This document shows positions 38,007-46,607 of a stretch of 64,000 nt of DNA, piece after piece; position 1 is the stretch's first letter; every line of letters starts with the position of its first letter. The position numbers and the translations under genes are program-made. The stretch covers positions 124,001 to 188,000 of the forward strand of contig JALHMW010000004.1 in the NCBI GenBank assembly GCA_022843845.1, written 5' to 3'. Origin of the DNA: Archangium sp. (lineage in GTDB: Bacteria > Myxococcota > Myxococcia > Myxococcales > Myxococcaceae). The notes under the pieces were generated by a model. The model ran no database searches, had not been told where the DNA came from, and saw only the letters and a program-made list of their open reading frames with translations.

Positions 38007-38807
38007 TCAGCGACCGACGATCGCGATGCTCAAGCGGTCTGCCCACTTGAACAGCTGCGCTTTGTCGAGGAGCACCGTCTTGCCTGCCTCGACGATCAGC
38101 GCCGAAGCGCCGGCCTCGCGCATCACCTCGAGCGTCATCGGCCCGACGGCGGGCAGGTCGAACCGCAGGTCCTGCCCGGGCTTGGAGCGTTTGACGACCA
38201 CCGCGCCCTTCCCTCCGTACTTGCCGCCGCGGCGAATGGCTTCGTCAGTGCCCTCGACGGCCTCGACCGCGAGCACGGCGCCGTCCTTCACCATCACCGT
38301 CTGGCCGACGTCGACCTGCCCCAGCGCGGTGGCGACCTCGTGGCCGACCTCGGCGTCGCGGAGCTGATCTTTCGTCGGCGCCGGACCTGCGAGGTGGCCC
38401 GTGCCGGCGAGCACCTCGGGCACGTAGTCGGTCGGCGCGACGATCCGCACACCATGCTTCTCGAAGTACGCCGCCACGGCGCGGAGCATCTCGTCATCAC
38501 GCATGCTCCGCAGCGACGCGGCGACCTTCAGGGCTCCGAGGTCGGGCCGCGCCTGCGTGAAGCTGCGAATGCGCCCGATGCCGCCCGCCATCACGGCCTC
38601 GGTCACGCCCTTCGACTTGAAGCCACTCAAGATGCCGTCGAGCTGGCCCACCTTCACCCAGGTCAACGAGTCGACCTGCTGCGAGAGCGAGGGGTCGGCC
38701 TCGAGCTCGTGCGCGACGGCGTGCACGGCGAGGCCCTTCGCCCGCGCGGCCTGCGCGAAGATCGTCGGGAAACGACCGTTGCCGGCGATGAGGCCGATGG
38801 CGCGCAC
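38007..38807 (-). CDS. lpxI: UDP-2,3-diacylglucosamine pyrophosphatase LpxI
   Basis: 266 aa. Hydrolyses UDP-2,3-diacylglucosamine to lipid X and UMP in lipid A synthesis; LpxI replaces the LpxH enzyme in many alpha- and deltaproteobacterial lineages. The N-terminal 'IGLIAGNGRFPTIFAQAARA' and 'VAHELEADPSLSQQ' are hallmark sequences of DUF1009/LpxI, as is the C-terminal 'FDLPAVGPMTLEVMREAGAS'. The order lpxD-fabZ-lpxA-lpxI supports the assignment. GTG 38807 lies 11 bases after the lpxA stop. LpxB, usually next, is not in this window. Confidence 0.95.
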   Translation of the reverse strand: MRAIGLIAGNGRFPTIFAQAARAKGLAVHAVAHELEADPSLSQQVDSLTWVKVGQLDGILSGFKSKGVTEAVMAGGIGRIRSFTQARPDLGALKVAASLRSMRDDEMLRAVAAYFEKHGVRIVAPTDYVPEVLAGTGHLAGPAPTKDQLRDAEVGHEVATALGQVDVGQTVMVKDGAVLAVEAVEGTDEAIRRGGKYGGKGAVVVKRSKPGQDLRFDLPAVGPMTLEVMREAGASALIVEAGKTVLLDKAQLFKWADRLSIAIVGR

Positions 38808-38818
38808 GGAGAGAGCCC

Positions 38819-39592
38819 TCAGCGCGTGATGCCGCGCTTCGACGACCCGATGAACTCGAGCATGTGATCGATCTCGGAGTGCCCGCCGTGCTCGGCCTTG
38901 AGCCGCGACATCGCCTCGTTCAAGCCCAGCTTGGAGCGGAAGAGAATGCGGTACGCCTCTTTCACGCGGCCGATCTGCTCGTCGGTCATGCCGTGGCGCG
39001 AGAGGCCGACGGTGTTGAGGCCCGCCAGCTCGGCGCGGTCGCCCTGCGCGGTGCAGTAGGGCGGCACATCCATCGCCACCATCGAGCCACCCGCGATGAA
39101 GGCGTGCTTCCCGATGCGGGTGAACTGGTGCACGGCCGCGAGCCCGCCGACGATCACGAAGTCGGACACCTCGACGTGGCCTGCGAGCGCGACGCTGTTG
39201 GCCAGCACACAGCCGTTGCCGACGGTGCAGTCGTGCGCGACGTGGCTGTACGCCATGAAGAGGTTCTTGTTGCCGATGCGCGTGATGCCGCCGCCACCAT
39301 CGGTGCCGATGTGCAGGGTGGTGAACTCGCGGATCATGTTGTCGTCGCCGATGACGAGCCGCGTGGGCTCTCCGGCGTACTTCAGGTCCTGCGGCTGCCC
39401 GCCGACGGCCGCGTGGTGAAAGACGCGGTTGCGCTCCCCGAGCGTCGTGTCGCTCTCGATGACGACGTGCGAGCCGATGACCGAGCCAGCGCCGATCTTC
39501 ACCTTCGGGCCGATGATCGAATACGGGCCGACCTCGACCGAGGCGTGGAGCTTCGCGTCGGGGTGAACGATGGCCGTGGCGTGAACGCTCAC
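38819..39592 (-). CDS. lpxA: UDP-N-acetylglucosamine O-acyltransferase LpxA
   Basis: 257 aa (E. coli 262). First step of lipid A synthesis: transfers a 3-hydroxyacyl chain from ACP to UDP-GlcNAc. Left-handed beta-helix hexapeptides run through residues 1-190; catalytic His120 in SHVAHDCTVGN corresponds to E. coli His125. The C-terminal helical part (190-257) is complete. GTG 39592 overlaps the fabZ stop by four bases (GTGA). Confidence 0.97.
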   Translation of the reverse strand: MSVHATAIVHPDAKLHASVEVGPYSIIGPKVKIGAGSVIGSHVVIESDTTLGERNRVFHHAAVGGQPQDLKYAGEPTRLVIGDDNMIREFTTLHIGTDGGGGITRIGNKNLFMAYSHVAHDCTVGNGCVLANSVALAGHVEVSDFVIVGGLAAVHQFTRIGKHAFIAGGSMVAMDVPPYCTAQGDRAELAGLNTVGLSRHGMTDEQIGRVKEAYRILFRSKLGLNEAMSRLKAEHGGHSEIDHMLEFIGSSKRGITR

Positions 39593-40038
39593 GGTTTCGC
39601 CTCGGGCGCCTTCGCCACCGTCGCGAGGAACTCGGCCTCAGCGACGACGTGACCGTCGACCGTCGCCACGCCGCGGTGCTTCCAGATCGGCCCCTTGTGG
39701 CGCAGCACCTCGGCCGTCAGCACGAGACGATCGCCCGGCACCACCGGCTTGCGGAACTTCGCCCCGTCGATCGACATCAGGTAGACGAGGTTCTCTTTCG
39801 GGTCGAGGCCGGAGCTCTTGTACGCGAGCAGCGCGCACGACTGCGCGAGCGCCTCGAGAATGAGCACGCCCGGCATCACCGGTTGCCCCGGGAAGTGGCC
39901 GTTGAAGAACTGCTCGTTGAACGTGACGTTCTTGAAGCCCACCAGCTTCTTGTCGGGCTCGAACTCGGTGACGCGATCGACGAGGAGAAACGGGTAGCGG
40001 TGGGGCAGCAGCTTCTGAATGTCGTTGATGTCCATCAT
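39589..40038 (-). CDS. fabZ: 3-hydroxyacyl-ACP dehydratase FabZ
   Basis: 149 aa hot-dog enzyme that dehydrates 3-hydroxyacyl-ACP in fatty acid elongation and balances supply with LpxA/LpxD. Active-site residues are in FNGHFPGQPVMPGVLILEAL (His and Glu about 14 apart). Start is ATGATG at 40038/40035; the lpxD stop TGA sits inside it, so translation is coupled to lpxD. Standard skp-lpxD-fabZ-lpxA order. Confidence 0.97.
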   Translation of the reverse strand: MMDINDIQKLLPHRYPFLLVDRVTEFEPDKKLVGFKNVTFNEQFFNGHFPGQPVMPGVLILEALAQSCALLAYKSSGLDPKENLVYLMSIDGAKFRKPVVPGDRLVLTAEVLRHKGPIWKHRGVATVDGHVVAEAEFLATVAKAPEAKP

Positions 40039-41117
40039 GGCTTCTTCGATTCCTGCTCGAGCGCGTCGAGCCGTCGTTGGAGGTCTCTCATCAAGCGGTT
40101 CAGCTCAGGCAAGCGTCGGAACACGGCGACCGAGCGCATGTAGTCTTTCGCGTCCATCTGTGGGGAGCCGTTGACGATCTCTCCGTCACCGACCTCGCTC
40201 ATCACGCCCGCCTGCGCGCCGACGCGGGCCAGGTCGCCGATGCGCAAGTGGCCCGCCACGCCGACCTGCCCGCCCAGCACGACGCCGGTGCCCAGCTCGG
40301 TGGAGCCCGCGAGCCCGACCTGCGCGCAGAGGATCGTCATCGGCCCGATCAGGCTGTTGTGGCCAACCTGCACGAGGTTGTCGAGCTTGCTCCCGAAGCC
40401 CACGACGGTCTCGCCGGTGGTGGCGCGGTCGACGCAGCTGTTGGCGCCGATCTCGACGTCGTCTTCGATGCGCGCGATGCCCGTCTGGGGAATCTTGATG
40501 TGCGCAGGCACGGAGGGATCGAACGCGAACCCGAAGCCGTCGGCGCCGATGACGACGCCGGCGTGCAGCAGGCAGCGCGAGCCGACCAGGCACTCTTCGA
40601 GGATCGACACGTTGGCGACCAGCACGGTGTCGTCGCCGATGCGCGTGCGCTCACCGAGGTAGCAGCCGGGGCCGACGACGGAGCGGGCTCCGACGCGAGC
40701 GCCAGCCGAGATGGTGGCGCCGGCCATCACGGTCGCGGTGGCATCGATGATCGCCGTCGGGTCGACGTGAGCGCCGGCCGCGACGCCTCGCACGTACGTG
40801 CGCTTCGGCGCGAACTCCTGAGCGATTCGGGCGAACGCCAGGTGCGGGTTGTCGACACGAACGAAGACGACGCCGCGGTCCGACGGCGGCGAGTCACGCG
40901 GCACCAGCACGGCTGAGGCGCCCGTCGCGGCGAGCTGCTTCTTGTACTTCTGGTTGCCGAAGAACGAGAGCTGGCCGGCCTTCGCCTGCTCCAGCCCTGC
41001 GACGCCCGAGATCGACGTCGAGGCGTCGCCCAGCACCTCGCCCGAGACGAGTGCTGCCAGCTCGGCCAGAGGACGCGGCGCCTTGCCGTCGTCGGGATGG
41101 CGTGGCCCTGCCGTCAC
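40035..41117 (-). CDS. lpxD: UDP-3-O-acylglucosamine N-acyltransferase LpxD
   Basis: 360 aa. Adds the second 3-hydroxyacyl chain in lipid A synthesis. N-terminal uridine-binding domain (15-110; LSFFGNQKYKKQLAATGASA), left-handed beta-helix (115-320) with catalytic His253 in VQVGHNSLIG (compare E. coli IAHN), and a C-terminal helix. GTG 41117 overlaps the skp stop (GTGA); the open frame to 42038 upstream is shadow. The stop lies within the fabZ start. Confidence 0.96.
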   Translation of the reverse strand: MTAGPRHPDDGKAPRPLAELAALVSGEVLGDASTSISGVAGLEQAKAGQLSFFGNQKYKKQLAATGASAVLVPRDSPPSDRGVVFVRVDNPHLAFARIAQEFAPKRTYVRGVAAGAHVDPTAIIDATATVMAGATISAGARVGARSVVGPGCYLGERTRIGDDTVLVANVSILEECLVGSRCLLHAGVVIGADGFGFAFDPSVPAHIKIPQTGIARIEDDVEIGANSCVDRATTGETVVGFGSKLDNLVQVGHNSLIGPMTILCAQVGLAGSTELGTGVVLGGQVGVAGHLRIGDLARVGAQAGVMSEVGDGEIVNGSPQMDAKDYMRSVAVFRRLPELNRLMRDLQRRLDALEQESKKP

Positions 41118-41713
41118 TGCTTCGGCGCGTCCTTCGGGGCCTCTTTCGGAGCCGCCGGCGTCGCCTTCGGCGCCATCGCCGCGGGCTTGCCGCTGCCAAA
41201 CTTCGCCGGGTGCTTCTCGTTGTACGTACGCACGAGCTCGTTGGTGAGGTCGAGGCTGGGCGGCGCGTAGACGAGGCCCGAGTCGGTCTTCTCGAACACC
41301 ATCGTGAGGCCCTCGCGCTGGGCAATGGCCGCGATGATCGGGTCCATCTTCTCGAAGATCTTCTTCAGCTCGGTCTGCTCTTTCAGCTTCAGATCCTCCT
41401 GAATCTTCTGCGCCTTCTGCATGACTTCGTAGAGGCGCTTCTGCCACTCGGTGAACTTCTGGGTGCGCACCTCTTCGCTCATCATCGCGCCCTGCTTGTC
41501 GAGCACGGCCTTGTCGTCGGTCAGCTTCGCCTGCTCGGCGTCGAGCTCGCTCTTCTTCTTGTCCATCTCGCCTTTGAGCTTGTTCTTGGCGGCCTGGCCT
41601 TCGCCAACCTCGATGAGGGCGCGCTGGAGATCGACGTAGCCGAGCTTGATGTCGGCGTGCGCCACGGTGGCGAAGAGCGAGAGAAACAGGACTGCGATGA
41701 GTGACCTGCGCAT
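41114..41713 (-). CDS. skp: OmpH/Skp family periplasmic chaperone
   Basis: 199 aa. Signal peptide MRRSLIAVLFLSLFATVAHA, then a Skp core: 'IKLGYVDLQRALIEVGEGQA', two long coiled-coil helices ('DAEQAKLTDDKAVLDKQGAM', 'KAQKIQEDLKLKEQTELKKI') and a closing strand. A Pro/Ala/Lys tail follows. Trimeric Skp holds unfolded outer-membrane proteins for the BAM complex. ATG 41713 has AAGGGG about nine bases upstream; the longer frame to 41758 is not needed. Usually preceded by bamA, here replaced by a divergent unknown gene. Confidence 0.94.
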   Translation of the reverse strand: MRRSLIAVLFLSLFATVAHADIKLGYVDLQRALIEVGEGQAAKNKLKGEMDKKKSELDAEQAKLTDDKAVLDKQGAMMSEEVRTQKFTEWQKRLYEVMQKAQKIQEDLKLKEQTELKKIFEKMDPIIAAIAQREGLTMVFEKTDSGLVYAPPSLDLTNELVRTYNEKHPAKFGSGKPAAMAPKATPAAPKEAPKDAPKQ

Positions 41714-41753
41714 GTGAACAACCCCTTGAAATGAGCGCGCCCGAGAGTGGTGG

Positions 41754-41783
41754 CCCATAGACCCCGGCCGATTGACGCGTCAA
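41754..41783 (-). promoter_or_regulatory. Putative promoter of the skp-lpx operon with palindrome TTGACGCGTCAA
   Basis: TTGACGCGTCAA (41772-41783) is a perfect 12-base palindrome. Read on the minus strand it offers a -35-like TTGACG followed after 18 bases by TATGGG (41759-41754), which would start transcription near 41747, about 34 bases before skp. On the plus strand the same palindrome gives TTGACG for the divergent gene, without a clear -10. It may equally be a repressor site. Confidence 0.35.
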
Positions 41784-41859
41784 GGCACGTGACGATTGCT
41801 GAGTCGGGGTGTTCACCGGCGTTCGACGTGGTGTCGTCGAACGGTCAGGGAGGACAACC

Positions 41860-42399
41860 GTGTCAAAAGGTGTCTTCGGCCAACACGCCGACGATCCACA
41901 GTGGGTGTTCATCGCGTGGGAGCCGGTGCCAGGCCCTCGGTGGAGGGCGGTGCTGGCGGTGGCCCTCGGGCTCATCGCGGCGGCGCTCGTGGGATCGGTC
42001 ACGACCGGGAGCACGCGGGGGATTCTCAGCCTCGCCACGATGGTCTTCGTGACGCTCCCGCTCTGGCCACGCGGCTCGCTGCCGGTCGCCCCGACGCTCG
42101 ATCAATTCGAGGCGATGCGGCGGGCGGGGACGTTGGCGCTCACGACCTTCAAGACGACGCACCCCGAGGTGCTCCGCGCCAGCTGGTACGTGGCCCAGGC
42201 CAGGGCCGAGGGCGCGTTCGAGCTCGTGCTCTCAGGTCAGACCGCGAGCGCGACGCCCAACCGGCCTGACGTGTTCGCCACGGCAAGCGTGAGCAAAGAC
42301 GACACGGTCGTCCTGAAACCGCCGCTTCAGGCGGCCTCGACCGTCTACATCCAGGGCTGGCAGCGAGACGTCGTTCAGCGCGAGAACGAACGATCGTGA
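41860..42399 (+). CDS. Hypothetical two-TM membrane protein
   Basis: 179 aa. Short N-terminus, two TM segments (about 32-52 and 56-72) and a C-terminal cytoplasmic or periplasmic domain (75-179) with 'LDQFEAMRRAGTLALTTFKT' and 'FELVLSGQTASATPNRPDVF'. GTG 41860 has an excellent GGGAGGAC six bases upstream. The 3' end overlaps the convergent helicase gene by 25 bases. Unknown function. Confidence 0.8.
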   Translation: MSKGVFGQHADDPQWVFIAWEPVPGPRWRAVLAVALGLIAAALVGSVTTGSTRGILSLATMVFVTLPLWPRGSLPVAPTLDQFEAMRRAGTLALTTFKTTHPEVLRASWYVAQARAEGAFELVLSGQTASATPNRPDVFATASVSKDDTVVLKPPLQAASTVYIQGWQRDVVQRENERS

Positions 42400-44543
42400 T
42401 CGACCTGCACCGAGCGCCCGCGAATCTTCGCTGAGCGCATGGTCGAGATGACCTGATCGGCCACGTCGGTCGCGACCTCGACGAACGAGTGGCGATCTCC
42501 GATGGCGATGGCGCCGATCTGCTTCGACTCGATGCCGGTCTCGTTGGCGATCGCGCCGACGAGATCCTGCGGGCGAATGCCGGCGGCCTTGCCGATGCTG
42601 AAGAAGAGCCTGGCCATCGCTGCGCCCGACTTTCGAGGTGCCGCGGCGTGTTCGCCTTCTGCACGGGCCGGCCTCGCCGGCCGCGCATCGCCACCTGCCG
42701 GGAAACGTGACGGGCGGGCGTCGGCGCCGAACCGCGCGGGGCGCTCGGGCTTGCCTTCGTACTTCGGCGGTCGCTCGGACTTTCCTTCGAACCGCGCCGG
42801 GCGCTCCTGCTTCACGTCGACGAACCGGGGACCCGCCTTCGCCTCGAAGTGAGCGGCTTTCTCCGGGCGCGCCGGACGCTCTGCGCGTTCGGCACGTTCA
42901 GGACGTTCAGGGCGTTCAGCACGCTCGACGCGAGGCGCCGCTCGGGGCGCGCTGGCCTTCGGCGACTCGGCGCGCGGAGACGAAGCCCGCGGCGTGCGCG
43001 GCGACGAAGCCCGTGGAGCCCGCGTCGACTCAGAACGTGATGACTCGGAGCGCGGCGACTCGGAACGCGGAGCCCGTGCGTCGCGACGAGGCGGACGCTC
43101 TGCGTGCTCGGAACGATCCTGGAAGCGAGCGGGCCGCTCCGACGCGGCGAACTTGCCTGCTCCCTTGGCCGGACCGTGCGCGGGAATGTCGATCTCGTCA
43201 TCGGCAGAAGGCGGGTGCAGCGCCTCGCTCAACGCGACCAGCGCGGCGGCGGCGACGTCTTCGATGGCGTTCTCGGTGACCAGCTTCGCGACGGCAGCGC
43301 GCGCGCCATCGACCGACTTCTTCTTGCCGAGCGCCGCGTTCACGACTGACTCGAGCTGCGTCACGCGGTGCGCGCGCAGCTCGTCCATGCCGGGCACGGG
43401 GAGCAGCGTCACCTTGCCACCGGTGGCCTGCTCGAGGCGCGTGACGAGGAAGCGCTCCTTGGGGAGCACGAACGAGATGGCGATACCTGCGCGCCCGGCG
43501 CGGCCCGTTCGACCGATGCGGTGCACGTAGGTGTCGGGGGTGTGCGGGAGGTCGACGTTCACCACGTGGGTGACGTGATCGACGTCGAGGCCGCGCGCGG
43601 CGACGTCGGTCGCGACCAGCAGGGCGACGTCCTTCTTCTTGAACCGCTTCATCACGCGGTCGCGCTGCTCTTGCGACAGGCCGCCGTGGAGCGTCGCCAC
43701 CGAGTGACCGTTGCGCTCGAGCGTCTGGCCGAGGCCTTCGACGTCTTCGCGGGTGCGGCAGAAGATGATCGCGCTCTCGGGCTGATCGAGCTCGAGCACG
43801 CGCTTCAGGGCCACGGCCTTCTGGGGGAAGGTGACGACGTAGCCGCGCTGCTCGATGCGGGGCTTCGAGGCGTCGTCGCCCCTCGGCCGCTCGAGGCGAA
43901 CGCGGACAGGATCGGTGAGGTGCTTCTCGCCGAGCGACGCGATGCGGGGCGCGAGCGTGGCCGAGAACAGCGCCGTCTGACGTTTGGCCGGGAGCTCCGA
44001 GAGGATCGCCTCGAGGTCTTCGGCGAAGCCGAGGTCGAGCATCTCGTCGGCCTCGTCGAGCACCACCATCTTCACGCGCGAGAGATCGAGCGTCTTGCGG
44101 CGAATGTGATCGAGCGCGCGGCCCGGGGTCGCGACCACCACGTCGACGCCACGGCGCAGCGACTTCATCTGCGCGCCGATGTCGCTGCCGCCGTACACGG
44201 TGAGCACCGACAGCTTGCGGCCGCTGCCGTACTTCTTGATGGCCTCGGTCACCTGAATCGCGAGCTCACGCGTCGGCGCGAGCACCAGCCCCTGCACCTG
44301 GCCTGGCTTGTTCTCGCCGGGCTCGAGCCTCGTGACCATCGGGAGGGCGAACGCAGCCGTCTTACCGGTGCCGGTCGCGGCGAGCCCGATGAGGTCGCGC
44401 CCCTCCAGCAGTGGAGGAATACAGGCTGCCTGTACGGGCGTTGGGGTGGTGTAGCCGAGAGCGGTGACCACCGAGCACAGCGACTCGTTGAGGCCGAGAT
44501 CTGAAAAGGAAACTGGAGCCGTCACAGCGCCAGCCATTGACAT
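42375..44543 (-). CDS. DEAD-box RNA helicase with disordered linker and DbpA-like RNA-binding domain
   Basis: 722 aa. Helicase core (10-375): Q motif FSDLGLNESL, Walker A ATGTGKT (56-62), DEAD near 157 (VVLDEADEMLD), SAT (LFSATLAP), and HRIGRTGRAGR. A helical dimerisation-like part follows, then a long Arg/Ser/Glu/Pro-rich disordered region (about 470-630) with repeated 'PRSESPRSES' and 'ERPERPERAER' motifs. The C-terminal domain (about 640-720; 'ARLFFSIGKAAGIRPQDLVG', IGDRHSFVEV) is of DbpA/CsdA type and binds RNA. Likely cold-shock or ribosome-assembly helicase. ATG 44543 has a G-rich ribosome site nine bases upstream. Confidence 0.95.
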   Translation of the reverse strand: MSMAGAVTAPVSFSDLGLNESLCSVVTALGYTTPTPVQAACIPPLLEGRDLIGLAATGTGKTAAFALPMVTRLEPGENKPGQVQGLVLAPTRELAIQVTEAIKKYGSGRKLSVLTVYGGSDIGAQMKSLRRGVDVVVATPGRALDHIRRKTLDLSRVKMVVLDEADEMLDLGFAEDLEAILSELPAKRQTALFSATLAPRIASLGEKHLTDPVRVRLERPRGDDASKPRIEQRGYVVTFPQKAVALKRVLELDQPESAIIFCRTREDVEGLGQTLERNGHSVATLHGGLSQEQRDRVMKRFKKKDVALLVATDVAARGLDVDHVTHVVNVDLPHTPDTYVHRIGRTGRAGRAGIAISFVLPKERFLVTRLEQATGGKVTLLPVPGMDELRAHRVTQLESVVNAALGKKKSVDGARAAVAKLVTENAIEDVAAAALVALSEALHPPSADDEIDIPAHGPAKGAGKFAASERPARFQDRSEHAERPPRRDARAPRSESPRSESSRSESTRAPRASSPRTPRASSPRAESPKASAPRAAPRVERAERPERPERAERAERPARPEKAAHFEAKAGPRFVDVKQERPARFEGKSERPPKYEGKPERPARFGADARPSRFPAGGDARPARPARAEGEHAAAPRKSGAAMARLFFSIGKAAGIRPQDLVGAIANETGIESKQIGAIAIGDRHSFVEVATDVADQVISTMRSAKIRGRSVQVDHDRSFSR

Positions 44544-44583
44544 GCTTTGGGCCCCCTGTCGATCGGTGCTAAGCGACTCACCC

Positions 44584-44973
44584 GTGGACCCCGTGCCCCG
44601 CAAACGAATTCTCCTCATCGACGACAGCGAGATCACGCTGCAGATGGAGAAGGCCGTGCTCGAGCAGCGCGGTTACGAGGTGCAGGCGACCACTACCCTC
44701 GTGGAGTTCGAGCGCATGCTGAAGGACTTCAAGCCCGACCTCATCCTCACCGACATCCACATGCCCGAGGCGCGCGGCACCGACATCTGCCGCACCTTGA
44801 AGAACGAGTACCAGACACAAGACATCCCCATCGTGCTGTTCAGCTCGCTGAACGACGACGAGCTGGCCGACCTGGCCCAACAGGTGGGGGCTGACGGGTA
44901 CCTCTCGAAGGCGCATGGCCTCGACGCGCTGGGCGAGAAGGTGGACGAGCTGGTCGAGAGCATCATCTGGTGA
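44584..44973 (+). CDS. Single-domain response regulator
   Basis: 129 aa receiver domain only. Acidic pair D13-D14 in LLIDDSEITLQ, phospho-acceptor Asp57 in LILTDIHMPEARG, Ser/Thr at 85-87 (VLFSSLND) and Lys near 109 (GYLSKAHG). Without an output domain it acts by protein contact or phosphorelay. GTG 44584 is the first plausible start; ATG 44542 would overlap the divergent helicase start. Its stop overlaps the next GTG (GTGA), so it is coupled to the cytochrome-like gene. Confidence 0.9.
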   Translation: MDPVPRKRILLIDDSEITLQMEKAVLEQRGYEVQATTTLVEFERMLKDFKPDLILTDIHMPEARGTDICRTLKNEYQTQDIPIVLFSSLNDDELADLAQQVGADGYLSKAHGLDALGEKVDELVESIIW

Positions 44974-46523
44974 GTCGGGTGGCGCGCGCGGCTCTGGCGG
45001 CCCTGCTGCTCTTCGTCTCGTGCAACCGTGAGGTCCGCCCAGAAGCGCCGGCGGTGCCACCGGTCGAAGCCACGGTCTTCTTCACCTCGGAGCTCAAGGG
45101 CTACCTCGGGCCGTGCGGCTGCTCCGAGAACATGCGCGGCGGCATCGATCGCGCGGCCTTTCAGATCGCTCGAGCCCGGAAGAGCGGCCACCCGGTCTTT
45201 CTCATCGACACCGGCAACGCGCTGTTCGCCGAACGATCGATCATCCCCGAAGCGGTTGGTCAGCAGGAGAACAAGGCGAAGGCCCTCGCTCGCGCGTTCG
45301 CCTTGATGGGCCTGAACGCGCGCGTGTCGGGACCACTCGACGAGGCCCGTGGCCCTGAGTTCCGTGCGGCGCTCGCGTTGCCGGAGTTCGCGTCGAACAC
45401 CCTCCATGCCGTCGACGTGAAGGGCCACCGCGTGGTGGTGGTGAGCTCGCCGCAGGTCGACACGTTGATCAGCCTGGCCGCTCAGGCGCGCGCCTCGAAG
45501 GCGAGCGTCATCATCGGCCTCTTCGAGGGGCCGTACGACGAAGCGCTCACGCTGTCCTTCCGTGAAGGGCTCGAGCTCGACCTGGTGATCGCGACGCGCG
45601 GCAAGGACGAGCTGTCGACTGAAGAGAACAAGCTGGTGACGGGCCGCGTGCCGGTGGTGCAGGCGCAGAGCAAAGGCCGCTCATTGATCCGCCTCGATCT
45701 GACGCTGCGAGCTAGCCAGAAGGTGCAGTGGCTCAAGAGCCCCAGCGAGACACAGCGGGAGCTCGAGGCCCTGGCGCTGCGCATCGAACAGCTCCGAGGG
45801 CAGGTCAACGACCCTTCGACGAGCGCCGAGCTGCGTGTGCTGAAGAAGCAGAAGCTCGAAGAGATCATCGTCCGTCGGGAGGCACTCGCGTCGGAGTCGG
45901 TGCCGGTGCCGACGACCGGGAACGCCGCCGCCGTGCGCTTCGTGCCGCTGGAGACGTCATTCGAGCGGCTGCCGGAGGCGACCGCCCTCGTCACGGCGTA
46001 CGACCGCGAGGTCGGAGCGCTCAACCTCGCCTGGGCGAAAGAGCACGGCGCCGAGTGCCCGCCTCCCGCACCTGGCAAGGCCCGCTACGTCGGCACCGAG
46101 CTCTGTCGGGCCTGTCACGCGCAGGTGTTTCCGCAGTGGCAGGCCTCGAAGCACGCCCACGCCTCCGACTCGCTCGTCGATCAGGGAAAGAACAACCACC
46201 TCGACTGCGTGGGCTGTCACCTGACGGGCTGGAAGGAGCCGGGCGGCGTCTGCCGGCTCGATGACGTCGAGGGCAAGACGTCGGTCGGCTGCGAGTCGTG
46301 CCACGGGCCGGGCAGCTCACACGTGAGCCTGCCGATCAAGACGACCATCGTTCGACCGACGACAGCGACGGCCTGTCTCGGCTGTCACGACCGCGAGAAC
46401 TCACCGCACTTCGACTTCGAGAAGTACCTGCCGCAGATCCTGGGGCCGGGCCACGGCCAGCCACTCCCGATTCCGGACGCTGGCGTCGCCCCTGGCCCAA
46501 AGCCGCCCGCGAAGAAGAAGTAG
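44970..46523 (+). CDS. Tetrahaem cytochrome with N-terminal metallophosphoesterase-like domain, lipoprotein
   Basis: 517 aa. Signal ending FVSC (Cys18), consistent with lipidation. Residues 35-280 resemble a 5'-nucleotidase/phosphoesterase fold ('FFTSELKGYLGPCGCSENMR', VFLIDTGNALF) with metal ligands altered. Residues 370-500 contain four CXXCH haem sites: CRACH (near 378), CVGCH (412), CESCH (441) and CLGCH (470), in a cytochrome c554-like pattern. 'HFDFEKYLPQILGPGHGQPL' follows. A periplasmic electron carrier is likely; the fused phosphoesterase half may be structural. GTG 44970 overlaps the receiver gene stop. Confidence 0.9.
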   Translation: MSRVARAALAALLLFVSCNREVRPEAPAVPPVEATVFFTSELKGYLGPCGCSENMRGGIDRAAFQIARARKSGHPVFLIDTGNALFAERSIIPEAVGQQENKAKALARAFALMGLNARVSGPLDEARGPEFRAALALPEFASNTLHAVDVKGHRVVVVSSPQVDTLISLAAQARASKASVIIGLFEGPYDEALTLSFREGLELDLVIATRGKDELSTEENKLVTGRVPVVQAQSKGRSLIRLDLTLRASQKVQWLKSPSETQRELEALALRIEQLRGQVNDPSTSAELRVLKKQKLEEIIVRREALASESVPVPTTGNAAAVRFVPLETSFERLPEATALVTAYDREVGALNLAWAKEHGAECPPPAPGKARYVGTELCRACHAQVFPQWQASKHAHASDSLVDQGKNNHLDCVGCHLTGWKEPGGVCRLDDVEGKTSVGCESCHGPGSSHVSLPIKTTIVRPTTATACLGCHDRENSPHFDFEKYLPQILGPGHGQPLPIPDAGVAPGPKPPAKKK

Positions 46524-46562
46524 CGACCTCGTTCTTTGGAGTGAAACGACCGGGTCGTGTGT

Positions 46563-46590
46563 TTGCGCTGTGCTCCCGGCTCCGTAAGCT
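46563..46590 (+). promoter_or_regulatory. Putative promoter TTGCGC-N16-TAAGCT of the transglycosylase gene
   Basis: TTGCGC (46563-46568) and TAAGCT (46585-46590) are 16 bases apart, with TAAGCT ending 17 bases before ATG 46608. No Shine-Dalgarno sequence follows. A 13-base inverted repeat ACGACCGGGTCGT lies just upstream at 46546-46558. Confidence 0.3.
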
Positions 46591-46607
46591 GCGCCTCGAC
46601 CTTCCCG

